In this document: positions 46,291 to 59,390 of the stretch, piece after piece
Layout: each line of letters starts with the position of its first letter
Numbering within the stretch: position 1 is the first letter of the stretch
Origin: Cymbidium sinense
Taxonomy: Eukaryota; Streptophyta; Magnoliopsida; Asparagales; Orchidaceae
Reading direction: 5' to 3'
Length of the DNA stretch: 64,000 bases
Assembly: GCA_021442155.1 (NCBI GenBank)
Contig: CM038215.1
Span: 274,391,014 to 274,455,013 of the forward strand
Notes under the pieces: model-generated
Seen by the model: the letters and a program-made list of their open reading frames with translations, nothing else
Database searches by the model: none
Told to the model about the DNA's origin: nothing
Position numbers and translations under genes: made by a program

Positions 46291-47262
46291 AAGGCTTACA
46301 TAAACCTAAAATAAAATAAATATAAAACCTAAACATGGATAAGATAAAGATAAATAAAATAATAAAACCTAAACATAAAAAAAAACTAAAATAAAATTAA
46401 TAATAAAACTTAATCTAAAGAAAATAAAATAAACATAAGAATAAAACCTAAATAAAATAAAACTAAGCGTTAATAAAATGAAATAAACTTAAAATAAAAT
46501 AAAATAAAAACTAAATAAAAATGTAAACCTAAAAAATAAAGCTAAAAATAAAAAATCCCGTAAACTAAAAAAAACCTAAACCTAATATAAAAATAAAATA
46601 AACATAAACCTAAACCTAAACTAAAATAAACTAAACTAAAATAAATAAAACCTTAACCTAATCGTAAAATAAACTAAACCAAAACCTAAACCTAAACCTA
46701 AACTAAATTAAATAAAATAAACTAAAATAAACCTAAACCAAACTTAAAACAAAACTAAAATTAAAAATAAAACCTAAACCTACCTAAAAAAATAAAATAC
46801 AACCTAAACTTAAAAATAAAAAATAAAACCTAAACCTAAAAAATAAAATAAAAAAATAAAACTAAAATAAAAATAAACCTAAACTAAAGCTTAAAAAATA
46901 AATTAAAATAAAAAGCTAAATTAAATAAATAAAATAAATAAATAAATAAAATAAAATAAACCTAAATAAAATAAAATAAAATAAAAAAAAACTAAATAAA
47001 CATGAACCTCTGGGGTTTGCTTAATTAAAATAAAATATTTAAAATAAAAACTCTAACTCTAACCCTAAACCCAACTAACTCACCACACCCCTCTCTACTC
47101 CTCTAAACCCTAAACCCTAAACCCTAAATCCTGAGCCTAAACCCCAACCTTCCAGCCCAGGCCCTAAAACCCTAAACCCTACCCAAAATCCTCCCCATAA
47201 ACCCCCTTAGGCACCTACTAAATCACAAACCTAAAAACCTAAACCTAAAATAAATAAAACCT

Positions 47263-47293
<31 letters not shown>

Positions 47294-49970
47294 TAAAAAA
47301 CATAAACTAAAACCTAAACCTATACATATACCTAAACCTAAACCTAAAAATAAAATAAAATAAAAACTAAATTAAACTAAAATAAATAAAACCTAAACTA
47401 AACTAAAAATTAAACCTAAAAATATAAAACCTAATTAAAATAAAACCTTAAAGTAAAATATAAATAAAATAAACCTAAAATAAAATAAAATAAAAATCAA
47501 AACCTAAAAATAAATTAAAAATAAAACCTAAACCCTAAGTTAAAAATTAAAAACCTAAACCAAAATAAAATAAAATAAACCTAGTAAACTAAAACTAAAA
47601 TAAAACTAAAACCTAAAACTAAACTAAATAAAATAAAATAAATTAAAATAAACATTAACCTAAACTAAAAATTAAACATAAAAATAAGCCTAAAAAAATG
47701 TAAAACCTAAACCTAAAAATTTAAATTAAAAACGTAAGCTAAAATAAATAAACATAAAATAAAGAAATTAAAATAAATAAAAATAAAAATAATCCTAAAT
47801 TAAAATATAAAGTATTAATTTTTAAAAAAATAACCCTAAGCCCTAAAAGTAAAAAACTAAACCTGACCCTAAATCCTACACTCCACTAAACCCTAAAAAC
47901 CCCAAACCACAAACTCTAAACCCTAAACCCTAAACTCTAAACCTTAAACCCTAAAAACCTAAAAACCAAAACCTAAATTAAATAAAACCTAAACATAAAA
48001 TAAATAAATAAAACTTAAACATAAATAAAATAAAATAAAAACCGAAACTAAAAACTAAACCTAAAAATAAATTATAAAAAAATAACAACTAAACTAAAAC
48101 AAAATAAATAACAACCTAACCTAACTAAAAAATTAAATAAACTTAAAAAATTAAAAACTAAATAAAATAAAACCCAAATGTAAAGAGAAATAAAATAAAC
48201 CAAAATAAAATAAAATAAAACTAAATAAAACTTAAACCTAAAATAAACCTAAAATAAAACGAAATAATTAAAAAACAAAACTTAAACCCTAAACTAAAAA
48301 AAAACCTAATCCTAAAATATAAAATTAAAATATACCTTAACTAAAATAAACTAAACTAAAATAAATAGAACCTGAACCTAAACCAAAAATAAACAAAACC
48401 TAACCCTAAACTAAATAAAACTAAATAAATAAAAAAATAAACCAAAACTTAAACTAAAAAATAAAACCAAAAAATAAACTTAAATTAAAAATGTAAAACC
48501 TAAACCTAAAAAAAAAATTAAAACTTAAAGATAAACCTAAAAATAAAAAATAAAATTTAAACATAAAAATAAACTAAACTAAAAAATAAACATAATCCTA
48601 AACCTGAACCTAAAAAATAAACTAAAATAAATAAATAAACCTAAAATAAATAATCTAAACTAAATAAAATTATAAAATAAAATAAACTAAAATAAATAAA
48701 TAATAAAATAAATAAACCTAAACCTACCATCTACTTAGTTCTCTTAAAACACTAAAAAACAATCTTAAACTACTTGAGCACTACCCAAAAACCCAACCCT
48801 GAGCCTAGCCCAAACCACAAATCCTGATCACTAGATCCACTAAACCTAAAGCTTAAACGTTAAACCCTAAACCCTAAACCCTAAACCCTAAACAAACCCT
48901 AAACCTTACGCTAACCCCACACCCAAATACTAAAAATACTAAACCCTAAACCCTTAAACTCTAAACCCTAAATACTAAGCCTTAAACCCCAAACCCTACC
49001 CAAAAACCACAAAAACTAAAACCTTTAAACTGCTAAATAAAATAAACTTAAAGAAATAAATAAATAAACTGGCCTTAAATAAATAATAAAATAAATAAAT
49101 GAAATGAAAACCTAAACTTAAACCTAAAAGTTAAATAAATAAAAAATCCTAAACCTAAATAAAATAAATAAAATCCTAAACTAAAACTTAAACCTAAACC
49201 TAAAATAAAATATAAAAAACTAAATTAAAACAAAAAAACTTAAATTAAACTAAAAATAAAATAAACCTAAGAATGGAAAGCTAAATAAAATAAAACTAAG
49301 CGTGATAAAATAAAATAAAACTAAATAAAAACCTAAACTTAAAAAAATAAACCTAAAAGTAAAACATAAAAAATAAATAAAAAAAAATAAAAAACCTAAA
49401 CTAAAATAAATAAACTGAAACATAAACCTAAAATAAACTAAACCTAAAACTAAACCTAAACCTAAACTAAATAATATAAAATAAATTAAAAATAAACCTA
49501 AACCTAAACTAAAAAAATAAAACCTAAAAATAAACTTAAAATAAAAACCTAAAACCTAAACCTAAATAAAACAAAATAAAAACCTAAACCTAAACCTAAA
49601 AGTAAAAAATAAAACTTAACCTTAAAAATAAAATAAAAATGAAACTAAAGTAAAATAATAATCATAAAACTAAACTTACACTAAAAAATAAACTAAAAGA
49701 AATAAACATAAAATAAAGAAACTAAGCCAAATGAAAATAAAAATAAACTAAGTAAAAAATATAAAATAAATTAAATAAACTAAATAAATGTATGCCTACT
49801 AGTTTACTTAATTAAAAAAAACTTTAAACCCTAAACCCTAAACCTTACTAGTTTATCTCTTCTGTTTCCATATCTTCTCATAGATTCAATTAAACCCTAA
49901 ACCCTAAACCTTAAACCCTAAATCCTAAACCCTAAACATTAAACCCTAACCCTAAACCCTATAACCTAAA
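46291..49970 (+). repeat. Telomere-like macrosatellite, tenth block
   Basis: Landmarks at 47007 (TGGGGTTTGCTT variant), 48722 and 49794. Heptamer text at 47040-47230, 47830-47960, 48760-49010 and 49820-49970. A short foreign piece at 49846-49892 (TTACTAGTTTATCTCTTCTG and following CCATATCTTCTCATAG) interrupts heptamers just before the LINE; source unknown. Confidence 0.95.
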
Positions 49971-49983
49971 CTCAAATTCTATT

Positions 49984-50850
49984 GTGTTCTCCAAAATTTG
50001 GAATAATAATATCCCCTCTTCTTACTCTGTTCTAACTTGGCATATCCTAAAAAACTTTATTCCTGTTGACTCTTTGTTGTGGGGTAAAGGGTTTTATTTA
50101 CCCTCTAAATTTCAATATTATTGTCATATTGAGAATGTTAACCATGTTTTTGTCAATGGGGCTATTGCCTCTAAAATTTGGATTTGGTATGACGATCTAT
50201 TCAACACTATCAATTTTAATTATTCTTTTACTTTATATCAACTTCTTGAAGTTTACTTTGACAATGCAATTAAAGGTCATATTAAAATCATAATGCCATT
50301 ACTCTATTTGGTTCATATGGATGGACGAAATGAACTAAACATCGTGGGATTCATATGAATCACATGAGGATTATTAGAACTAAAAACAAAATTTGTGACT
50401 TATTTAAAGCCAATTTAATTCATCACAAACATTTTAAAAGTAAATCAGCCTAGCCTCAACCTTCCGGACCCTTACTCGAAATAATAGAATGGTTTTGGAA
50501 AAACCTCTTGATCATATTATTAAAATTAATACTAATGGCTCTCTCATAATGGCTCGGTTGTGGAGGCATTTTGATTCTAAGGGTATAGTCTTATGTGTGC
50601 ATTTCCCCTTATTTCCACTGTCCCTTATCTTGAGCTTATGGTAGTCCACAAAGCTCTAGAAATTTGTCTTCAAAATGGTGGCTCAATATTTGGATAGAGG
50701 TGGGCGCTCTCCTCTTTAACCTTTTGACTTACCAATATGAGCAGCAGCTTGTTTGTACTACCTCCTCAAGCAAACTAGGGCTCTTCTCTCTCGAATTTTA
50801 CCATCACTCATGTTTGGCGTGAAGGTAACGCCTTGTCTTGATGCAAATCA
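49984..50850 (+). pseudogene. LINE ORF2 C-terminal part: zinc-binding and RNase H remnants
   Basis: A 124-aa open stretch at 49984-50358 reads FSKIWNNNIPSSYSVLTWHI, LLWGKGFYLPSKFQYYCHIE and NHVFVNGAIASKIWIWYDDL, which is zf-RVT with the first Cys pair reduced to one Cys. RNase H follows with stops and shifts: IIKINTNGS near 50520 (catalytic Asp changed to Asn), YLELMVVHKALEICLQNGG near 50625-50680 (catalytic Glu kept), then FTITHVWREGNALS-like text near 50800 after a shift. Inactive. Confidence 0.85.
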
Positions 50851-53800
50851 GGTGCGAGATTAGGTATCATCTTCTTTTACATTACCCAAATATATGGTTA
50901 ACTTGGACAATTCTAGGCTTCCTTACCTCAAAATCTAATTCCCCTCTTCGCCTCCCTTTTTTCTGGTTTTCTGTTTCCTTGTGTTCTTTATGGATACTCC
51001 TCTACATATCATTCTTTGTCTTGTGCTCTTTGCCATGACTTGCTGCCTTTACCCCTTCTCCTTTAGTTGGAAGAATTCTATTTTTAGCATTTACAATATT
51101 ATGGGGCAGATGTTGAACTATATGCACATCAATATCTTAAATTGGAACTTAGTTGAGCCTTGTGTTACCTGTTACTAGTTTTATAACTACAATCCCACTT
51201 GGGACTTTAATTTCATTGATACATTCATTTCTAAACACGAGAATTAACCATTCTTTGGAGGAAGTTATCTGTTTTGATGGGCTTAGATTTTAGTACTAAC
51301 TTCTTTAACTAGTTTTTCTCTCGACAATCTTGGAGCATTGCTACTACCTATGTTGCTTGCTAGGATTAGTGTGCATTATCTTTGGTTGCTTTTATTTTGA
51401 TGATTATAATATTTCTTTGGCTGATGCTTACATTCCTTGGGACTCTTTCCTCCTTAAAGGTCTAATTCATAAAGGTTTCAACACTTATGCTGAAAGGATT
51501 TTGGTTGGCTGTTGGGCTTCAGGACTTTCTGTATAGTCGGCTGTCCTTGCTTATATAATGCCTAACCTCAGCATGCTTTCCTGCAAGGGAAGAAATTGTA
51601 ATACCCTGGTCTCTTTTAATGGTTATTTTGGTCTAAAATCCTTGTACTGGAATGGATTGGGCTTAACTACTTTTTGGGTTTTGGAGGTTTGCTGCCATGG
51701 TTGTTTGTTGATTTGTTTGTTGATTTGATTTTTTAATCCCTTTGGGTTCTGTTGATTTTTTTACTCGCTTCTCCAGTTTTCCTCTGCATTGTTAACATTT
51801 GGGTTGATGTTGGACTTTCGCAATTGTTTTCACCCTTCATGCTTTGAGGAGATCATGAAAATCCTGAAGACCGTTCCACTCTTCTGCTTATATGAAACCA
51901 ATGGTTATCCTATATGCCTACAGATTATGACTGTCAATATCCTTGGCAAAACTGGCTTAATGTGATAAAGCAACCTGCTACTGAACTGTTTGCTCTTAGG
52001 ACTGCTATTGAGCACCTATTGGTTGTAATTTTCTTTATTGCTGTTATTTTGCTGATTGGGATATCCCATCTCTACACTAATATCTCTTTGCAGGAATGGA
52101 ATTGTGTTATTTTTTTTAATACTAGTCTTGCTATTTCTGGTCTTGCTTCCCATGATCGGTAGGTTTGGAGTTTTTCAACGGATTATTATTGTGCATCTGT
52201 TGAGATTGTGGGCACTGCTTACTCTGGTGGAAAATCCTTGAACTCATACAATTTTTACTTTATACCCGTCTTAGTAATATTTCCTTTTCCTAATGGGAGT
52301 GTTAGCAGTAAAATTTTCCATGCTGCTGTTTTCTGGATTGCTGATTTACTTCATCCTTTTTCTGTCAAACTTGTATCTATTGTTTTGATTATACTGGATG
52401 AGTGGCATCATGGCAAGCTAACTAGTTTTTGCGGTTTTGGTTGTCTCTTGTCTTGGAGATTTACCTTTTTATTTTACCTTGTCACCTCAGTTGGCTCTTT
52501 CTTTTTTGGTTGTAGAATTTGAGGTCTCATGCCCAAAAATTCTGTCATTCTCTTGTCGATGGTGAGGGTTTTGGTGATTTCTGCGATTTCTGCCTTGGGA
52601 TAACTGTTTTTATGCTTTATTTATTTGTTTATCTATTATTGACATACTACTCATTGTGAGTTTTATGGCCAATTCTTGTATCTTCCTATCTTGGATGTTG
52701 CCGTCTTAACTTGTTGTTTTTCGGATTTTAATCTTGAGACTCATTTCAATTCACTTGTTGATTTTTTTTATGGGTTCCAATGTTGTATTAGTTGTTTGGT
52801 TGGGGTTGGCTTTTTGATTGCCCGTGCAATTTATCTCCTATTTTTCTGCATCACCTGCTACCTCATTTTTGGTTGGTGCGTCTTTAAGTTTATTGAAGAA
52901 TGGTATTATGGCCGCTTTAGTCCCTTCCTATCTTGGATGTTGTTGTCTTTTGCTATCTTGTTCTCTAGATTGATTGTTGATCGGATTATCGAATGGAGGC
53001 CACGAATCTTTGCTATTGGGCTGCTTTCTAACTATTCGGTGCCTATTTTGGTTGGTTGCGGTTCATTCCACTGTGTTATATGCTATCTTCCTTTACTATT
53101 GCTTTCTCCGACATTAATAAGGATTGTTTCACGGGTTATTTTTTGCTTGAAAGATTCATTTACATATCATGTGATTGGAATGGTGTAATTATAGGCTCAT
53201 TGACTTATTTACGGGTTTTCAAGTTGTCTCCTCTGTAATTTTCTTATGGAGGATTATATATCTTGAACTAATTTCTTTCACGAATATGGCTATTCATGAG
53301 ATTACGGCTAAGATGGCTCACTCACTTATGTTTATGTATTCTCATGTCAAGATGACTATATTGATGATATTTTTCTTGAATGAGACTCCTTATCCTTGAC
53401 TCCCCAAGCACTTACCTATATATTTTAGATATGATTTTGCTTAGGTTTGCGTAATAAAGCTCACAAGAATATCAACAAGGGTGCTACCTTCTCAGTTTGT
53501 TGGCTTTGATGGCGATGATCTCCCTATTGGTTGGGTAGTAGCTCATGTGATGTAAGTTTGGATGCTCATACTTGCCCCCGGGATGTGATTGAGCCTTCTC
53601 TATCACAATTCCTTACTAACATACTCATATTATGTTATTTACCTCTAACTTTTTTATGCGTATTACCTTAAGCTCTAATCTCCCTCTTATTATAACTTTG
53701 ATTCTCTCTCCTTTTGTAGGTCGCTCCAGTTATCATGCATCCTCCAGAGCATTGGCTTTAATCTTACTTTAGCTTATTATGTTAATCATCTTGTATCTTT

Positions 53801-53980
53801 TGATTATTTCTATGCTTCCTTTTACTCTTAGATGTACTTAGATAGGGGATTTACTCCTTAGGCTAATTGTAGCTCTTTGAGCAGTAGTTCTGGAGTTTAC
53901 CCCCTTTTAAGGACCTTGTAACCCTCTTTTTGTGGCAATAAAATACCATGGGGCTTCCCTTAAAAAAAAAAAAAAAAAAA
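50851..53980 (+). other. T-rich 3' region of LINE copy 3
   Basis: Low-A 3.1 kb tail. The 170-aa frame at 52676-53188 and smaller ones are Phe/Leu/Cys-rich. Near 53175-53399 a frame with NMAIHEI.AKMAHSLMFMYSH is shared with copy 1 (24864 on), but the downstream reading is not. The middle (51790-52600) differs from copy 1 much more than its two ends, as if a segment had been exchanged or deleted. Confidence 0.65.
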
Positions 53981-56240
53981 TCCTAAAACCTAAATCTAAA
54001 CCTAAAATCTAAAACATAAAATAAAATAATAAATAAACCTAAACCTAAATAAAAAAAATAAAAAATAAACTAAACTAAACTTAAATAAAATAAAATAAAA
54101 TAAAACTAACATAAATAAAACCTAAACTAAATTAAAACAAAATAAACCTAAGAATAAAAACCTAAATAAAATAAAATAAAACATAAAATAAAATAAAATA
54201 AACCTAAAATAAAATAAAATAATAACTAAATAAAACCTAAACATAAAAAATAAACCTAATACACCTAAAATAAATAAAACTAAAACCTAAACCCTAAAAA
54301 AAAAAACCTAAACCTATAATAAAAATAAAATAAAATAAAATAAACCTAAATGTAAAATAAAATAAACTAAAATCAAAACCTAAACATAAAATAATCTAAA
54401 CCTAAACATAAACCTAAACCTAAACTAAATAAAATAAAATAAACTAAAAATAAACCTAAACCTAAACTAAAAATAAACCTAAAATGAAATGACCTAAAAC
54501 TTAAACCTAAAAAATAAAATAAAAACTAAATAAAAAAGAAACCCTAAACCTAAAAAAATAAAATAAAATAAAACTAAACTAAAAACAAACCTAAACCTAA
54601 ACCTAATCCTAAAAACTAAACTAAACTAAAAATCCTCATCTAAAATAAATAAAAAAATAAATAAACTAAATAAATAGAAATAAAATAAACATAAAATAAA
54701 ATAAAATAATCAAATAAATAAACCTAAACCTGTCGGGTTTACTAAATTTAAAATATAAGAATAAACAAAATAAGAAAATACAAAACACTAACCCTAAACC
54801 CTAAACCCTAAACATAAAGGTCCTAAATCCCTCCCTAAACCCTAAAAAACCAATAACACTAAACCCTAAATTCTAGGCCAAACCCTAACTTACCCTAAAC
54901 CTTAAACCACTCCTCCAAACCTAAACCCTACCACATCTTAAATAAACCTTAGCCCTAAAATATACTAAATATAAACCCTAAACTAAATAAAATAAAATTC
55001 ACTAAAGTAAACCTAAACCTAAACTAAAAAATAAAAGCTAAAAATAAACCAAAAGTAAAACCTGCCTAAACCTAAAAAAATATAATTAAAACCTAAACCT
55101 AAACCTAAAATAAAAAATAAAACCTAAACAAAATAATAAAATAAAAATAATACTAAACTAAAATAAACATAAACTAAACATAAACCTAAAATAAACTAAA
55201 ATAAAACCTAAACTAAAATAAATAAACCTAAATATTAATTAATAATAAAATAAAATTAAACCTAAATAAAATTAAAATAAAATAAACTAAAATAAAATAA
55301 ATAAAAATAAACTAAATAAACTAAATCTATTAAGAAAAAAAAACAAACCCTAAACCCTAAACCTAAACTAAATAAATAAAAATAAAATAACTAAAAAACA
55401 TAAACCTAAATAAAATAATAAAATTAAATAATATAAAACCTAAACTAAAACCTAAACTAAACCTAAAAAATAAAATGAATTAAAAAAGTAAAATAAACTA
55501 AATATAAATAAATAAAACCTAAACTAAAGTAAAAAATAAAATAAACCTAAGAATAAAAAACCTAAATAAAATATAAACCTAAAAATAGACCTAAAAATAA
55601 ATAAAAAATAAAACCTAAACCCTAAACTATAAAAAAACCTAAACTAAAAATATAAATAAAATAAACTTAAACATAAACTAAAATAAAATAAACTAAAATA
55701 AATAAAACATAAAACTAAACATAAAAAAAAACTAAACCTAAACTTAAACCTAAAGAAAATAAAATAAAATAAACTAGAAATGAACCTAAACCTAAACTAA
55801 AAAGTAAAACCTAAAATAAAAACTTAAAACTTAAACCTAAAAAATAAAATAAAATAAAACTCAACAAAGAAATAAACCTAAATCTAGACCTAAACTTAAA
55901 AAAATAAACTAAAATAAAAACCCTAAACTAAAAATAAATAAACCTAAAATAAATAAACTAAAATAAATAAAAATAAAAAAATGATAAACTAAAATAAATT
56001 CAAATTAAATTAAATTAACTAAAGAAAGCTAAACCTACCATTTACTTAATTTTAAAAAAAATCTTAAAGCCTAAATCCTAATCCTTAAACCCTAAACACT
56101 AAACCTACAACCCTAAACCCTAAACCCTAAACCCTAAAAAACCCTTAACCTTAAACCAAAACCTAAAGTTGCTAAATAAATTAAAAAATAAACCTAAACC
56201 CTAAAACCTAATAAACCTAAACCTAAACCTAAACCCTAAG
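53981..56240 (+). repeat. Telomere-like macrosatellite, eleventh block
   Basis: CCTAAA/TAAAA text; landmarks at 54728 and 56033; heptamer-like 54790-54990, 55350-55370 and 56060-56150. It ends with the flank shared by the glycine-rich copies (CCTAAAGTTGCTAAATAAAT and AACCTAATAAACCTAAACC). Confidence 0.95.
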
Positions 56241-56728
56241 AATGGGCAAAACCTTAACGGCAGAAACATCAACGTCAACTAGGTTCAGTCTAGCTCTGGT
56301 GGTGGAGGAGAAGGCGAAGGTGGCTGTTATCACAGTGGTGGTGGGAGATCTTGAGGTGCTAGCGGATATGGAGGTGGTGGTCAGAGTAGTGGTGGTATTG
56401 GAGGCAGGAGGAGCGATGGAAGTTACAGCCTTGTTGGTGGTGGAGGGAGAGATCGACGATATGATGGTGGATCCCGCTACTCAAGAGGCTGGGGTGGCGC
56501 TGATGGGAACTAGAGAAACTGAAGAACGACCAATCCGATCTACTACTTATGGAACTGCGTCATTACAGTAGGGATGGTTCTAGTTATATGGTATTTTTCA
56601 TTTGCTCTTTGTGTCCTCATTTTTTAACCATGTTGTCGTTTGTGTCATAGAAAACTTAGCGTGTTACTTGGTTGATGAAACCAAAAAGAAGAAATGTTGA
56701 ATCTTAATTTATTCCCATTTAAAAAAAA
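56241..56728 (+). pseudogene. Glycine-rich RNA-binding protein 3' end, copy 3
   Basis: Starts NGQNLNGRNINVN, then a stop where Gln or Glu should be (codon TAG), VQSSSGGGGEGEGG, a TGA after GGGRS, SGYGGGGQSSGGIGGRRSDG, GGGGRDRRYDGGSRYSRGWG, GADGN*RN*. Three stops in the true frame. The 3' UTR (about 210 bp, including GTGTTACTTGGTTGATGAAA and GAAGAAATGTTGAATC) and an A8 tail are complete. The 109-aa ATG frame at 56242 is a shadow in another register. Processed-copy fragment of a GRP7-type gene. Confidence 0.88.
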
Positions 56729-59390
56729 CCAAAAAAAACTAAACCCTAAACTAAACCACGAACCACAAACTAAACTAAATGCTAAGCCATAAAATCCTAA
56801 ACCTTAAAAATAACCCTAAATCCTAAACCTAAAAACCCTAAACCTAAACTCTAAAACCTAAACCCTAAACCCTAAAATAAATAAAATAAATTAAATATAC
56901 TAAAGAAACTAAAACTAATGGTTTACTTAATTTTTTAAAAACCATGCTAAATCCTAAAATAAACACTAAACCCTAAACTCAAAATAACCTAAACCCTAAA
57001 CCATCAACACTAAACACAACCTAAACCCTAAACCCTAAACCTCTCTAAACCATAAAATAAACCCTAACCCTGACCATCACTCCTTAAACCCATAAACCCT
57101 GACCCACAAACCACCTAAATCCACTGAAACCCTAAAGCCCCACTCTAAATCAAAACCTTAAACTCGACCCTAAACTTTAAACCCACCCTAAACCCTAAAC
57201 TCACCCTCCCAAACCCCTCTAAACCCCAAACTATAAACATAACATGACCTAAACTAAATAAAACCTATAAAATAAATAGCATAATGTAAAATGTAATAAA
57301 ATAAAATAAAATAAATAAATAAATTAAAATCTTAACCTAAACCTAAAAATAAAATAAAATAAAAAATAAAAATAATCTATAAATAAATAAATACGAACCT
57401 AAACTAAACAGAAAAAAATAAAATAAACTTAAAAATAAAAAATCTTTGAAAGATAAAAACTAAACGTAAAAGAAAATTAAAATAAAATAAAGACTAAATA
57501 AAACCTAAACATAGAAAATAAACCTAATAATATAAAATAAATAAAAAATAAAACCTAAACCCTAAACTAAAAAAACTAAACCTAAAATAAAATAAAATAA
57601 ACAAAATAAAATAAACCTAAACCTAAACTAAAATAAAGCAAACTAAAATAAGTAAACCTAAAACCTAAACCTAAACTAAAAAAAAAATAAAATAAAATAA
57701 AAATAAAATAAACCTAAACTAAAAACTAAAACCTAAAAATAAACCTAAAATAAAAACTTAAAACCTAAACCTAAAAAAAAAACATAAACCTAAACCTAAC
57801 AATAAATAATAAAGCTTAAACCTAAAAAATAAAACAAAAATAAAACTAAACTAAAAGATAAAAATAAACCTAAACTTAAACCTAAAAAATAAACTAAAAT
57901 CAAAAACCTAAGCTAAGATAAATAAACCTAAAATAAAATAAACTAAATAAAAATTAAAATTAAATAAAAAATAAACTAAATAAACATAAAATATGAGTTT
58001 ACTTGATTTAAAATAAATAAAATAAAAAACACATAACCACTACCCACCCTAACTTAAAATCCTAAACCTAACCCCTAAACCTACAATCCTAAGCTCTTAA
58101 ATCATAAAACCATAAACCCTAAACCTAAAATAACTAAAACCATAAACCCCCCACACCTGGATCCTAAATGCTTAACCTTAAACCACCCCTTAGGCCCTAA
58201 ACCTTCAACCCAATCACTCTACCCACCACAACAACTACTGATCCTAAACCTGACCCTAAACCCTAAACCCTAAAACCCTAAACTCTAAACCTTAAACCCT
58301 AAATCATAAAATCATGGGCCCACTAAATCCCATCTAAAAGCTAAAACTTAACTGACCACACGTGACCTTAAAACCTAAAACATAAACCTAAACTAAATAA
58401 AACTTAAAAATAAAATAAATATAAATACCTAAACCTAAATTAAATAAGATAATAAAATAAAATAAAAACATAAACCTAAACCTAAAAATAAAATAAAATA
58501 AAAAATAAAAATTAACTAAAATAAAATTAATAAAAACCTCAACTAAACTAAAAAAATAGAAAATAAACCTAAAAATAAAAAACCTAAATAAAATAAAAAC
58601 TTAATGAAAGATAAAAATAAATTAAACCTAAAATAAATAAATAAAATCTAAACTTAAAAGATAAACCTAAAAAAATAAAAAAAATAAAAAACTTAAACCT
58701 TAAACTAAATAGAAAACCCAGATCAAAAATAAACAAAATAATATAACCCAAAACCTAAACTAAAATAAACTAAACTAAAATAAATAAGACCTAAACCTAA
58801 AACTAAAATAAACCAAACCTAAACCCTAAACTAAAAAATAAAAACTAAAAATAATCCTAAAATAAAAACTTAAAACCTAAACCTAAAAAAATAAAATAAA
58901 AACTTGAACCTAAACCTAAAAATAAAAAATAAAACCTAAACCTAAAAATAAAATAAAATAAAACTGAAAATAAACAAAACCTAAACTAAGAAAAAAAACT
59001 AAAATAAAAACTAAAACTAAAAAAAAAACCTAAATAAATAAAATAAACTAAATAAACCTTAACCTGGGTTTACTTAATTTTTTTGAGACCCTAATAACCC
59101 CTGGACTAAACCTAAACAAAACAAACCTAAACCCTAAACCTAAACCTAAATCTAACCCCTAAATACCCTAAACCCAAAACCCTAAACACTAAACCCTAAA
59201 CCCTAAACACCCTAAACCCTAAAACATAAACCCTAAACCCTAAACCCTAAACTTAAATCCTAAACCCTAACCCTTAAACTTAAACCCTAAATCCTAAACC
59301 CTAAACCTAAACCTAAAGTTTCTAAATAAATAAAAAAATAAACTTAAACTCTAAAACATAAAAAGCCTAAACCTAAACCTAAACCTTAAG
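56729..59390 (+). repeat. Telomere-like macrosatellite, twelfth block
   Basis: Landmarks at 56914, 57991 and 59060; heptamer blocks 56735-56880, 56960-57240, 58040-58380 and 59085-59320. CCCTGACC-type words occur mildly at 57060-57110 and 58140-58360. It ends with the flank AGTTTCTAAATAAATAAAAA shared by the glycine-rich copies. Confidence 0.95.

Larger units (their letters stand above)
49971..53980 (+). mobile_element. 5'-truncated LINE, copy 3
   Basis: 4.0 kb plus-strand fragment starting inside ORF2, at the zinc-binding domain, and ending with AATAAA at 53937 and a 19-base A tail at 53962-53980 directly followed by TCCTAAAACC. From 51465 on it is closely similar to LINE copy 1. Its longer, cleaner A tail suggests the most recent of the three insertions. 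Subtracting it from the landmark interval 49794-54728 leaves about 0.92 kb. Confidence 0.9.
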
